From CAZNXJ01 sp964577115 (GTDB lineage Bacteria > Planctomycetota > Planctomycetia > Pirellulales > Pirellulaceae), in the NCBI GenBank assembly GCA_964577115.1, contig CAZNXJ010000011.1:1-64000 (forward strand): a DNA stretch of 64,000 nt, given 5' to 3'. Shown one piece after another: positions 43,845 to 52,582 of this stretch; position 1 is the first letter of the stretch, and the number at the start of each line of letters is the position of its first letter. Under the pieces are notes generated by a model. It saw only the letters and a list, made by a program, of their open reading frames with translations, did no database searches and was not told the origin of the DNA. A program made the position numbers and the translations under genes.

Positions 43845-45083
43845 CTAGCGGCCGACCGACGCCAGGGCCTGATCGAGATCGGCGATCAGATCTTCCGCGT
43901 TTTCAATTCCGCAGGAGAGGCGGATCATGTTGTCCGGAATGCCGTATCGCCGCCGCTCTTCGGGGCTCATTTCGTAATAGCTCATCACGAGCGGCTGCTC
44001 GATGAGCGATTCGACCCCGCCGAGGCTCGGCGCGATACGTGGAATTTTCACCCGATCGACGATGTCGGCCGTCATGCGCCAGTCGGCGTCCTTCACGAGG
44101 AACGTGATCAGGCCTCCGAAGCCGCGCATGGTGCGTCGAGCGACTTCGTAATACGGATGGCTGGGCAGACCGGGATAGTAGACGCGTTCGATACCGGGGC
44201 GTTCGTCGAGGAACCGCGCGATGGCCAGGCCGTTTTCGTTGTGCCGCTGCATGCGCAGTTCGAACGTTTTCAGTCCGCGCTCGAGCAGATATATATTGTG
44301 CGGCGAATTAATCGCGCCCATGATCCCGCGCAGTTTGCGGATTGGTTCGAGCTTACTACGGCTGCCGACAATGACGCCGGCCAGCAAATCGTTATGTCCG
44401 CCGAGATACTTCGTGGCCGAGTGCAGCACATAATCGATGCCGTAGGACAGCGGCTGCACGTTCATGGGGGTAGCGAGCGTCGCGTCGATCAGCGTGTCGA
44501 CGCCATGGCGCCGGCCAATGTCGGCGAACCGTTCGAGATCCACGATGCTCAGGTGCGGATTCGTGGGCGATTCACTGACCAGCAGCCGCGTATGCGGCGT
44601 GATCGCCGCTTCCATCGCCTCGTAATCGCAGGCTTTCACCTGGCGCGTCACGACGCCGAACCGGGCGAGATGCTTCGTACAGAACTCGCGGCTGCGATGG
44701 TAACACTCGTCGAAGAAAATCACTTCGTCGCCCGAGTTCAACTTGGCCATGAACAGCCCGACGATGGCCGCCATGCCGCTCGCATAGAGGATGGCATCCT
44801 CGCCACCTTCGAGTGCCGCGAGCTTGCGTTCGAGCACCATCTCGCTGGGATTGCCGTACCGGCCGTACTCGCCGCGTGGCTGTTTCTCGACGATATAGTC
44901 AATGACGGCCTGTGTGTTCTCGAACGTGTACGTGGCCGCACAAATGATGGGGTCGGTGATCGAGTGGCCAAGCTTCTGGCGCGCTTCACCCGCGTGCACG
45001 GCGATTGTCGAGGTACGCAAATTGCCGTTGGTAGAAAGCGGGCTCGACTCGGTACCGGAATTGCGACGGATTTCCGACGTCAT
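43845..45083 (-). CDS. second trans-sulfuration PLP enzyme
   Basis: This 412-residue paralogue carries a longer N-terminus. PLP Lys is in SATKYLGGHNDLLAG, with substrate region SESPTNPHLSIVDLERFADI and phosphate region YGRYGNPSEMVLERKLAALE. NSPHNIYLLERGLKTFELRM is conserved. Together with the 42599 gene it suggests two trans-sulfuration steps, for example gamma-synthase plus gamma-lyase, or two alternative sulfur routes. ATG 45083 has GGAG eight bases upstream; the extension to 45155 is not supported. A 103-base gap separates the two. Confidence 0.85.
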   Translation of the reverse strand: MTSEIRRNSGTESSPLSTNGNLRTSTIAVHAGEARQKLGHSITDPIICAATYTFENTQAVIDYIVEKQPRGEYGRYGNPSEMVLERKLAALEGGEDAILYASGMAAIVGLFMAKLNSGDEVIFFDECYHRSREFCTKHLARFGVVTRQVKACDYEAMEAAITPHTRLLVSESPTNPHLSIVDLERFADIGRRHGVDTLIDATLATPMNVQPLSYGIDYVLHSATKYLGGHNDLLAGVIVGSRSKLEPIRKLRGIMGAINSPHNIYLLERGLKTFELRMQRHNENGLAIARFLDERPGIERVYYPGLPSHPYYEVARRTMRGFGGLITFLVKDADWRMTADIVDRVKIPRIAPSLGGVESLIEQPLVMSYYEMSPEERRRYGIPDNMIRLSCGIENAEDLIADLDQALASVGR

Positions 45084-45328
45084 CGGAAGGACTCCACGGT
45101 GACGGGTAATGGGGGGGACCGCAGAGCCGCAGCGAAGACAGCACGCGGCGGACATTCATCGTCCGCATCGTGCCAGTTGATCTGTGGGTGTTCCGCAGGG
45201 GCGTGACGAAAGCCGATTCGGTCAGCGATGCACGGCATGGACCAGAGGCTTCGGCGAGCGACGCTGTGGGTGGCACTTTAGCAGATAAGGCTGCAAGCGG
45301 CCGCAAATCCCTAACATTGGGTGATTCT

Positions 45329-45347
45329 AATTGGCGACGAGCCAATT
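45329..45347. repeat. inverted repeat AATTGGC-N5-GCCAATT
   Basis: Seven-base perfect arms are separated by GACGA. It lies about 245 bases before the metB-like start and 97 bases before ATG 45444. It may be an operator for one or both divergent genes, or a small RNA stem. Confidence 0.45.
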
Positions 45348-45429
45348 GGAAAGGTGGCGAGTGGCGTCAGGGACGGCATGCCCTGCCGTGCGATGCTCGT
45401 TACAATGGTGTACGAAGTTCATTGGGCGG

Positions 45430-45435
45430 AAGGAG
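45430..45435 (+). promoter_or_regulatory. ribosome binding site deciding the 45444 start
   Basis: AAGGAG lies eight bases before ATG 45444, which begins a plausible signal peptide; the longer frame to 45321 has none. Confidence 0.65.
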
Positions 45436-45443
45436 AACTGGTC

Positions 45444-46679
45444 ATGCGGTGGGTGAGCAGCGCCGAGCGGCGCGCGGATATACGAAGCCGAGTTGCGAGC
45501 GCTTGCGGGGTCGCTGCACTCGTGCTCTTTCTGCCCGCCGCGATCCGGGCGGCCGAACCCTCCTCCGGTCCGGAGGAGGCTACGGATCCTGCCGAGCAAG
45601 CGCGTCGTTATGTGGAGCAGCTTGGTGACGAGCAGTTCGCGGTTCGCGAACGCGCAGTGTCTCGGCTCATCGAGTTAGGTCTGCCGGCTCTGCCGGTTCT
45701 CGAACAAAGTCGCCGCAATCCAGACCGCGAGATCCGCTACCGGAGCGAGCGCGTACTGGTCATCATTAGGCAAAACGATTTTCAGCGGCGGCTCGATGCA
45801 TTCGCCTCGGCTGCCTCCGAGGGCGAAGACTTCGACTTGCCCGGCTGGGCGGCATACCGCGAGGTGTTTGGCAGCACAGCGCCGGCGCGTGCCCTATTCG
45901 TCGAGATGCTCCGCGCCGAAGCCGGCCTGCTCCAGTCGCTCGAACACCAGCCAGGTCAGGCCTCGTATCAGCTCGGCCTGCGCACGCTTCAAATCCAAAA
46001 CGCGCAGCAGCAGGTACCCATTGGCGGCATCGCAGCCCTGCTTTACGTAGCGAGCCGAACGGATGTGGACGTTCCGGCCGGCACGAGCCAGATTATTTTT
46101 CAGTGCTGCTTCCAGGAATACTTCAACAAGGCCATCACCGAGGGCCCCCACCGGGAAACGCTTCGCCGGCTACTCGGCCAAGCCATCGACCGGGCCGAGG
46201 ACTGGCCCGCCTACGTGGCGCTCCAGTTGGCGATGAAGTACGAGTTGACCGAAGGACTGGGCCCCGCGATTCGGATGCTCGAGAGCGAGCCCAATAACAA
46301 TGTCAGCCTTCCGTTCGTTCGCCAGTTCGCCATCCTAACCGTCGCGAAGTTCGGGGATCCGAGCCATACCGAACTGCTCGAAGCGGTGCTCGAAGACCGC
46401 ACGCCGTGCTCGTCCTTGACGATCGATAAAGTGCGTTATGAAACTCAGCTTCGCGATGTCGCGTTGGCCGCTCTTTGGAAAATCCATAACAAGGATCCGC
46501 GCGAGCACGGATTCGGCGACCGCGTGCAAGACCACCCTCAAGTCGTCTTCAACACGGGCACGCTAGGATTTCCCAGCGAAGAATTGCGCACCAAAGCAAT
46601 CGAAGCGTGGCGAACGTTTCGCCAAGTGGACCTTTCTCGCGAGGAGCAGCGATCTGCTGAGGCAGATCCGGCAGAGTAG
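45444..46679 (+). CDS. exported HEAT-like protein of unknown function
   Basis: This 411-residue protein has a signal peptide ending about residue 30 (VAALVLFLPAAIRAA). It is then mostly alpha-helical: QARRYVEQLGDEQFAVRERAVSRLIELGLPALPVLEQS is like the HEAT or armadillo-style repeats found in planctomycete exported proteins. A later region has DWPAYVALQLAMKYELTEGL and SLPFVRQFAILTVAKFGDPSHTELLEAV, another repeat of the same kind. A scaffold role is likely. It is transcribed away from the metB-like pair. Confidence 0.78.
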   Translation: MRWVSSAERRADIRSRVASACGVAALVLFLPAAIRAAEPSSGPEEATDPAEQARRYVEQLGDEQFAVRERAVSRLIELGLPALPVLEQSRRNPDREIRYRSERVLVIIRQNDFQRRLDAFASAASEGEDFDLPGWAAYREVFGSTAPARALFVEMLRAEAGLLQSLEHQPGQASYQLGLRTLQIQNAQQQVPIGGIAALLYVASRTDVDVPAGTSQIIFQCCFQEYFNKAITEGPHRETLRRLLGQAIDRAEDWPAYVALQLAMKYELTEGLGPAIRMLESEPNNNVSLPFVRQFAILTVAKFGDPSHTELLEAVLEDRTPCSSLTIDKVRYETQLRDVALAALWKIHNKDPREHGFGDRVQDHPQVVFNTGTLGFPSEELRTKAIEAWRTFRQVDLSREEQRSAEADPAE

Positions 46680-46690
46680 AGTATGGCCGC

Positions 46691-47182
46691 CTATTCCGGG
46701 TCGGCCAGGTCGGCTTCGGTGATCAGGCTGAAACCTTTGGTGTTCAACGTCTCCATCGCCATCTCGAGGTTATCGACCATCAGCGCGACGGCCGGGTTTC
46801 CGTGCGGGCGGGCGATCAGAGGATAGGCCTGCACGATGTTGACTTCGGCCTGGAGCAGGGCCGTGCAGACTTGCAGTAGCGGCTGTTCGCTGTTGGGCAG
46901 TTCGACGCCGATCAGGTCGCTTTCGATCATCGCCAGCCCGGCGCGCTCCAGAATTTCGCGCCCTTGCTCGGGATGACTCAGAAGGAACCGCACGAACGCG
47001 CACTCTGTCGCGTCATTGATCGACAGAGCGACGATGCGGACCTTGCTGCCCTCGAAGCGGCGGACAACTTCCAACAGCTGTCCGACCTTGTTTTCGAGGA
47101 ACACCGTGAACTGGCGGATCGTCGGATAGTTGCGCCCACGCATTGTGGAATAATCGGTTCGCGATCCCTCTCCGACACTCAT
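46691..47182 (-). CDS. ACT-domain regulatory protein
   Basis: This 163-residue protein has one clear ACT domain near the start (TIRQFTVFLENKVGQLLEVVRRFEGSKVRIVALS) and a second, weaker ACT-like half (LLQVCTALLQAEVNIVQAYPLI). It resembles stand-alone tandem ACT proteins that bind amino acids. The ligand is not known. The start may be ATG 47143 (MRGRNYPT), which leaves less of a non-conserved N-terminus. It converges with the HEAT-like gene. Confidence 0.8.
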   Translation of the reverse strand: MSVGEGSRTDYSTMRGRNYPTIRQFTVFLENKVGQLLEVVRRFEGSKVRIVALSINDATECAFVRFLLSHPEQGREILERAGLAMIESDLIGVELPNSEQPLLQVCTALLQAEVNIVQAYPLIARPHGNPAVALMVDNLEMAMETLNTKGFSLITEADLADPE

Positions 47183-47723
47183 CGAATCTGTCCCATGCAG
47201 CAGAACCTTCCCGTCGCGACGCGGCGTACGTCCGCCGTGGATTGTACGTAAGCGTAGATCAGTGGGAGGGTTCCGTCAATGATAACCTTCATTAAAGGAC
47301 GCCCGGACGAACCAAACGACCAGGCCGCACTGCCGCATTAACCGGCCGCTGGGCCCTGTCGCCGAGAAGGCTCAGGAGCCGGAGTACAGGTTCCCTGGAG
47401 CTCTTTAGGGAGGGTCCCGGAGGAACTCGGAAACGTCGCTTTCCTGCCCTCGGACCCCCGCGTCCTGAACCGATTGGGATGGGGGGCGCACGTGCGGCCT
47501 CTGCGTTATCGGCAGAAATCGATCCCCCCGGATGAACAATTGTTTTGAAAAAGGTTATCTCCGCGCGGTATTTTCTTAAGTCGTACGGCACGCGGGCAGT
47601 ACCTTGAGGCGAATTCGGTGTTTAAAGCCTTCGAGGCGTCGAAGAGGGCCGCCGCCGGGGCTAGGCCTGTCGCCGCCAAAGTTTGGGGGTCGTTGCTCAC
47701 AGACGTTTTGACAGGAGATTTCC
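47183..47723 (+). other. intergenic region before the LTxxQ gene
   Basis: This 541-base divergent region holds the promoter candidate at 47545-47574. Part at 47370-47420 has short pairing GC-rich segments but no stem I trust. No open frame with coding character is visible, and no tRNA or known RNA motif was recognised. Confidence 0.5.
47545..47574 (+). promoter_or_regulatory. candidate promoter of the LTxxQ gene
   Basis: TTGAAA, 18 bases, then TATTTT. It would start transcription about 145 bases before ATG 47724. Confidence 0.4.
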
Positions 47724-48473
47724 ATGCGTACGAAGTTGATGGTTTTTGCCGCGGTGTTGTTGATGGCGTCGGTCGCCTTTGCTCAACCTGGCCAGGGCCG
47801 TCGCGGCGGTGCCGGTGGGTTCGGTCGTGGCGGCGCTGGTTTTGGTGGCGGGTTTGGAGGTGGAGGCCCGCTGGCTTTGCTGCGGATGGAGGAGGTCCAG
47901 AAAGAATTGGAGCTGACCGACGAGCAGAAGTCGGAAATTCAGAAGTTGGCTGAGTCGCAGCGCGGCCAGCGCGGCCAGGGTGGGGATCGGCAGAACTTCC
48001 AAAATCTCTCGCAGGAAGAGCGGCAACAGCGGTTCGCTCAGCTCCGCGAGCAGGCGGAAGCGCGGGCCAAGGAAACGCGCGAAAAGCTGGCCGAAATCCT
48101 TCTGCCGCATCAGTCGGAACGTCTCGATCAGCTCGTGATTCAGCAACAAGGCATCAACGCACTGAACAACCCCGAAGTGCAGGCCAAGCTTGAACTGACG
48201 GACGATCAGAAAGAAAAGCTCCGCCAGGTTCCGCAGGAACTACGCGAACAGCTGTTCCAGGGTGGCGGCCGCGGCGAGGGCGATGCTCAGGCACGTCGGG
48301 AGCAGTTCGAGAAATTCCGGACCGAGATGGAATCCAAGATGCTCGCGGTGCTGACCGACGCGCAGAAGCAGAAGTTTGAAGAGCTGAAGGGCAAGAAGTT
48401 CGACTTCCCGCAGCCGACCTTCGGCCAGCGTGGCGGCGGCCAGCGTGGCCAGCGCCGCGGCGGCAACAACTAA
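47724..48473 (+). CDS. exported LTxxQ-type (Spy/CpxP-like) protein
   Basis: This 249-residue exported protein has a signal peptide (LMVFAAVLLMASVAFAQ) and a Gly/Arg-rich spacer (RGGAGGFGRGGAGFGGGFGG). Helical LTxxQ repeats follow: LELTDEQKSEIQKLAESQ, LELTDDQKEKLRQVPQEL and VLTDAQKQKFEELKG. A C-terminal RGGGQRGQRRGGNN tail ends it. Spy/CpxP-like proteins are periplasmic chaperones; planctomycete versions are abundant and of unclear role. AGGAGA lies just before ATG 47724. A strong terminator follows at 48510. Confidence 0.85.
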   Translation: MRTKLMVFAAVLLMASVAFAQPGQGRRGGAGGFGRGGAGFGGGFGGGGPLALLRMEEVQKELELTDEQKSEIQKLAESQRGQRGQGGDRQNFQNLSQEERQQRFAQLREQAEARAKETREKLAEILLPHQSERLDQLVIQQQGINALNNPEVQAKLELTDDQKEKLRQVPQELREQLFQGGGRGEGDAQARREQFEKFRTEMESKMLAVLTDAQKQKFEELKGKKFDFPQPTFGQRGGGQRGQRRGGNN

Positions 48474-48509
48474 CACGAAGTCCCCCGCAAGCTCAACCGA
48501 AGAACGTCA

Positions 48510-48548
48510 TACGCGAGAGCTCTTAACCGGGCTCTCGCGTATTTTTTT
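48510..48548 (+). terminator. strong rho-independent terminator
   Basis: TACGCGAGAGC and GCTCTCGCGTA form an 11-base perfect stem with a ten-base loop (TCTTAACCGG), followed by seven T residues (48542-48548). It ends the LTxxQ gene transcript 36 bases after the stop. Confidence 0.92.
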
Positions 48549-48609
48549 GCGCAGCGCATAGACCGATTGGACATCGAGTTCGCGCTATCCCCAGCATTCA
48601 CGACTCCCC

Positions 48610-48630
48610 TTCGTGTCATTCGTGTCATTC
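48610..48630. repeat. tandem TTCGTGTCA repeat
   Basis: Two exact nine-base copies and a third partial copy (TTC) stand in tandem, 60 bases after the terminator. They may be part of a dispersed intergenic repeat; I recall similar ACACGAATG-like runs in planctomycete genomes, but this is not verified here. Confidence 0.5.
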
Positions 48631-48806
48631 CTGGTTCCCTCCTCATCTGCCGCCGACCGAGCAACCGGTGATCGAAGTGGCCATTCCTCTACCCAGCCCG
48701 CGCGCTTGGCGAGGCTTCGTGGCGAGGGCTAAAATGGGGCACAAACGCCGCTGCGTGCGGCGCTGAAAGTCCCCTTCCCTTCTCGCCTCTCGCGAAAGCT
48801 TCCTCC

Positions 48807-50102
48807 ATGAAAACCGCGGCTGGGACGATCGTCATAAAAAACGGAAGACTGATCGATGGTACTGGAGCTCTTCCCATTGCGGACGGCTGCCTGGTAATCG
48901 AGGACGGCCGGATCGTTTATGCCGGACCAGCGGCTAGCGCGCCGGTGGACTTGCCGCCGGAGACGCGCGAGATTGATGCGCTCGGGGGAACCATTATGCC
49001 GGGGCTCGTGGAAGCCCATTTCCATCCGACCTACTTCAATGTGGCCGAACTTCAGGACCTCGACATCAAGTATCCCGTCGAATACGTGACGCTGCTCGCG
49101 TCGGTCAACGCTCGGCTGGCACTCGAGTGCGGTTATACGGCGGCGCGGAGTGGCGGGAGCCTGTTTAATATCGATGTTTGGCTGAAAAAGGCGATCGATA
49201 AGGACCTAATTCCCGGTCCGCGCCTTGCCGCCAGTGGCCGGGAGATTTGCGGCGTCGGCGGGCTTATGGATTGGAACCCCGACTTCCGCAAGATCGGCAT
49301 GGAAGGCCTTGTGCTGCTGATCAATGGCCCGGATGAAGGTCGAGCGGCTGTCCGGAAGCTCGTCAAAGACGGCGTCGAATGGGTGAAGACCTATCCCACG
49401 GGCGACGCGGCGGCTCCGGATGTCAACGACCACCATACGCTGTGCATGACGTTCGAGGAAATGCATGCCGTCGTGCAGATGGCCCACAATCATGGCTTAA
49501 AAGTCACGGGCCATTGCCGAGCCACCGAAGGCATCAAGAACGCCTTGCGCGCCGGCTACGACACGCTCGAACACGCCACGTTCATCGATGATGAATCACT
49601 CGATATGTTGCTCGAGCGCGATACACCCGTCGTGCCGGCACTACAATTTGAATATGCGAGCATCGTTCATGGACCGGAGATCGGGATGCCGCAGCGCGTC
49701 GTCGACGGCCATCGCGAAACGCTGGAAGGCGGCGCCGAGAGCGCACGACGCATCCTCGCAGCCGGCGGCCGACTTGGCATGGGCGGAGATTACGGTTTCG
49801 CTTGGAATCCGCACGGCGACTACGCGAAAGAACTGACGTTTTTCGTCAAGCACGTGGGCTTCAGCGTCCTCGATACGATCAAGTGTGCCACACGCACTGG
49901 AGCCGAAATCATGGGGCTTGGCAACGAAATCGGCACGCTCGAAGCCGGTAAACTCGCCGATGTCCTCGTCGTCGACGGAGATGTCGCCAGCGATATCGCC
50001 ATCCTGGAAGATCGTTCGCGCTTCTTAGCCGTCATGCAGGGTGGCTGCATCAAGGCAGGACGCTATGCCGAGCGAGGTACGACGACCGCTCGTGTCGAAT
50101 AA
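48807..50102 (+). CDS. metal-dependent amidohydrolase
   Basis: This 431-residue amidohydrolase superfamily protein has the N-terminal beta-sandwich (IVIKNGRLIDGTGALP) and the first metal site EAHFHP. A Lys lies in WVKTYPTGD, where carboxylated Lys sits in relatives; further His are in KVTGHCRATEG and DTLEHATFID, and the Asp in GRLGMGGDYGFAWN. GTLEAGKLADVLVVDGDV closes the outer sheet. The pattern is closest to imidazolonepropionase/Xaa-Pro dipeptidase-like amidohydrolases. Substrate is not known. It converges on the lipid-like cluster. Confidence 0.88.
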   Translation: MKTAAGTIVIKNGRLIDGTGALPIADGCLVIEDGRIVYAGPAASAPVDLPPETREIDALGGTIMPGLVEAHFHPTYFNVAELQDLDIKYPVEYVTLLASVNARLALECGYTAARSGGSLFNIDVWLKKAIDKDLIPGPRLAASGREICGVGGLMDWNPDFRKIGMEGLVLLINGPDEGRAAVRKLVKDGVEWVKTYPTGDAAAPDVNDHHTLCMTFEEMHAVVQMAHNHGLKVTGHCRATEGIKNALRAGYDTLEHATFIDDESLDMLLERDTPVVPALQFEYASIVHGPEIGMPQRVVDGHRETLEGGAESARRILAAGGRLGMGGDYGFAWNPHGDYAKELTFFVKHVGFSVLDTIKCATRTGAEIMGLGNEIGTLEAGKLADVLVVDGDVASDIAILEDRSRFLAVMQGGCIKAGRYAERGTTTARVE

Positions 50103-50135
50103 CACACGCTAGAGTCCACCGGTGCCGGCGGATCG

Positions 50136-51743
50136 CTAAGAGCCGCTGCGCAGTTGCTGGACGAGTTCGCGGCTAAGGCGGATGAACTCGGGACCAAAGT
50201 CGCCGGCGGATTCGAGTTGGCTGAGCTTGTCGAGCAAGGCCGCAATCGCGGGCGCCGGTGGCGTCGTGGCGACCGGGCTCGAAGCTGCCGCCACGAGACG
50301 CTCGATCCCCGCGCGGGCTTGCTCCAGGGGAGCCGACCAATCGCCGGGCTTTTGCTGTCGCAGTAGCCGCATCGTCGGATACCACGGGGAGTCTTCACGT
50401 TCGAGCAACCAGCGCCAGTCGGGCGAAAACGACAGGAGTGTCCAGACTGGTACGCCGAGCGCTCCGGCCAAATGAGCCACCGCCGTGTCCACGGTGATGA
50501 CCAGATCAAGATTCATCAGGATGGCCGCCGTATCGATAAACGCACCGAACGCGCGATCGACGTCCGGTCCCAAGTCCACTACCGGTAGGACATGGCGCGC
50601 AGCGGCGATCTGTTCGACCCCCTCCCCCCTCTGCAAACTGATCAATATGACGCCCGCGATGTTGAGCGGTTCGAGGCGAGCGAGTTCGATCGAGCGCTGC
50701 CGGTCGGCCTGGTGGTTGCGGCTGCCCTGCCAGGCGATGCCGACGCGTGGGCGGGGGTAGCGTTCCAGTTGTTCGCGCCAGTACGCAACGCGTTCGGGAC
50801 GCGCAAATAGATAAGGAATGTCCGCGGGAATCGTGTCGAGGCGTGTTTGGAAAACGCGCGGAGCGCTCATCAGTGGCAGATGGACATCGAACGGAGGCAG
50901 CGGCGTTCCGCGCGGCACGAGGATGTCGATGTACGGGCACGACTGGAGCAATGGGACGAGCGCCGCCTGGCAGTCGACGACGACGCGCGCACCACGCTCA
51001 CGCGCAAGGCGTGCATAGCGCACGAAGTGCAGTGTGTCGCCGAGCCCCTGTTCGGCGTGCAGCAGCAATGTGCGCCCCCCAAGAGGCTCGCCTTGCCAGA
51101 GAGGCTGCACGAAGGGCGGCATGCGCTGGTCCGGACAATGCCAGCGCCATTCGTACTCTTCCCAGCCCGCCTCGAAGTCGCCCATCAGCAAACGCACGAT
51201 GGCGCGGTTCCGATGCGCCTCGGCACTCCGCGGATTGATGCGCAGGGCGGCGTCGCTGTGCTGCGATCCTTCTTCGAGCCGCCCCTGGCGAATCAACACG
51301 GCGCCAAGATTGCGATGAGCGGCTTCGTTGTTTGGCGAGAGCTCAAGAGTCCGTTCGAATACTTCGGCCGACTCTTCAAACCGCCCTTGCTTGACGAGGA
51401 TTGCGCCGAGGTTCGTCCATGCGGTGATGTAATCCGGCTTGAGTTCCAGGGCCCGTCGTACACTGCGCTCGGCCTCGTCGAGTCGATTCAGGGCGCTGAG
51501 CGAATTGCTCAGGTTGCTGCTGGCCACGGGAAACTCGGGCCGCAGCCGCAGTGCCTGCTCGTACGCGGCAACCGATTCCTCGTACCGGCCTTGGTCGTAG
51601 TGCAGGATGCCCAGGAAGCACCAGGCGTCGGCCGAGTTGGGTTGGTATTCGAGGACGCGGCGATAGATGGCTTCCGCACCGCGATAATCGCGCGCCTGAT
51701 GCCGCTTCCAGCCCATCTGTAGCGCTTCGTGTTCGGTCGCCAT
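50136..51743 (-). CDS. TPR protein with GT9-like glycosyltransferase domain
   Basis: This 535-residue protein has an N-terminal part with about five TPR units (ADAWCFLGILHYDQGRYEES, AWTNLGAILVKQGRFEESAE, AAHRNLGAVLIRQGRLEEGS). A C-terminal domain like ADP-heptose-transferase-type glycosyltransferase family 9 follows: LLLHAEQGLGDTLHFVRY, PRVGIAWQGSRNH and DLVITVDTAVAHLAGALGVP. Such fusions are common in planctomycetes and may glycosylate proteins or lipids. It is the last gene of the FabI-FabZ-FAD-ACP run. ATG 51743 is used; a TTG at 51758 overlaps fabI. Confidence 0.82.
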   Translation of the reverse strand: MATEHEALQMGWKRHQARDYRGAEAIYRRVLEYQPNSADAWCFLGILHYDQGRYEESVAAYEQALRLRPEFPVASSNLSNSLSALNRLDEAERSVRRALELKPDYITAWTNLGAILVKQGRFEESAEVFERTLELSPNNEAAHRNLGAVLIRQGRLEEGSQHSDAALRINPRSAEAHRNRAIVRLLMGDFEAGWEEYEWRWHCPDQRMPPFVQPLWQGEPLGGRTLLLHAEQGLGDTLHFVRYARLARERGARVVVDCQAALVPLLQSCPYIDILVPRGTPLPPFDVHLPLMSAPRVFQTRLDTIPADIPYLFARPERVAYWREQLERYPRPRVGIAWQGSRNHQADRQRSIELARLEPLNIAGVILISLQRGEGVEQIAAARHVLPVVDLGPDVDRAFGAFIDTAAILMNLDLVITVDTAVAHLAGALGVPVWTLLSFSPDWRWLLEREDSPWYPTMRLLRQQKPGDWSAPLEQARAGIERLVAAASSPVATTPPAPAIAALLDKLSQLESAGDFGPEFIRLSRELVQQLRSGS

Positions 51744-51754
51744 GACGCTGCCAA

Positions 51755-52564
51755 TCAATCGGGTTCCGGACGCATCGCGCGCCGGATGATATCGGCATCG
51801 AAGTAGTTGATCGACATACCGGCATCGACCACGATCGATTGCGCGTTGATGCCGGAGGAACGGGGGCTCAGCAGAAACAACGCGACGTCGGCGGCCTCGC
51901 CGGTTTCGAGCGCCCGCCGTCGCGGAATGACCTGTTCGGCGTATAGATACGAATCAACGTATCCCGGAATCCCCGCCGAAGCACTCGTTTTCAGGAGACT
52001 CGGCGCCACGGCATTGAAGCGCACTTCCGAGAAGTGGCTGAACGACTTGGCGAGAAAGGCCAGCGACGAATCGAGCGCCGCTTTGATGGGGGCCATGAAA
52101 CCGTAGTTTTCGCTGGCCATGCGGGTTGTCGAAATGGAGATCGTAACGACGGAGGCCTGGTTCGTTAGCAGATCCTTCAGCACGCGCGAGATGGCCATCA
52201 GCGAGTAGCACGAAATATCGACAGCACGCAGGAACTGGGCCTTGCTCGTTTCGTAAAACGGCCTGGGTTCGTCGGCGTAATCGGCGAATGCAATCGAGTG
52301 CACAAGGCCGTCGAATTGGTGGCCGCGTGCCGAGAGCTCCTCGCGCAGCCGCTCGAGCTGATCCTCGTGCTCGACGTCACACACATAGACTTCGTGTCCG
52401 GCCAGCAACTTCGCTGTGGATTCGCGGCGCTGCGGCGACCGTACGACATAGATAGGCTTTGCGCCCACCTCGACCAGTCGCTGGCCAATGTGATACGCGA
52501 CGCTCTTGCGGTTCGCCACACCGAAGACAAGGATTGATTTGTCTTTGAGTTGCAGGAAGTCCAT
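51755..52564 (-). CDS. fabI: FabI-type enoyl-ACP reductase
   Basis: This 269-residue SDR-type enoyl-ACP reductase has the NAD site LVFGVANRKSVAYHIG and the catalytic Tyr and Lys in NYGFMAPIKAALD (Tyr and Lys seven apart, the FabI spacing). GFDGLVHSIAFA-type sequence and AQSIVVDAGMSINYF at the end are also typical. It reduces the enoyl double bond in each round of acyl chain growth. It starts 18 bases after the FabZ-like gene. In this gene cluster it may belong to a secondary assembly line or supply the main one; which is unclear. Confidence 0.88.
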   Translation of the reverse strand: MDFLQLKDKSILVFGVANRKSVAYHIGQRLVEVGAKPIYVVRSPQRRESTAKLLAGHEVYVCDVEHEDQLERLREELSARGHQFDGLVHSIAFADYADEPRPFYETSKAQFLRAVDISCYSLMAISRVLKDLLTNQASVVTISISTTRMASENYGFMAPIKAALDSSLAFLAKSFSHFSEVRFNAVAPSLLKTSASAGIPGYVDSYLYAEQVIPRRRALETGEAADVALFLLSPRSSGINAQSIVVDAGMSINYFDADIIRRAMRPEPD

Positions 52565-52582
52565 CGGGAAATTGTCTCGGGG

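Larger units (their letters stand above)
45084..45443 (+). other. divergent intergenic region with an inverted repeat
   Basis: These 360 bases lie between the metB-like gene (leftward) and the exported protein gene (rightward). They contain the inverted repeat at 45329-45347 and the ribosome site at 45430-45435. I looked for a methionine or SAM riboswitch on the leftward side and could not recognise one. Nothing else is visible. Confidence 0.55.
48474..48806 (+). other. intergenic region with terminator and tandem 9-bp repeat
   Basis: These 333 bases hold the terminator at 48510-48548 and, at 48610-48630, two exact copies of TTCGTGTCA followed by TTC. The rest, including 48660-48800, contains no recognised gene; an open-frame start for the amidohydrolase is at 48807. 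Confidence 0.55.

Noticed and set aside
45084..45300. SAM or other sulfur riboswitch before the second trans-sulfuration gene
   Set aside because: No conserved core of SAM-I or SAM-II type could be recognised on the leftward strand.
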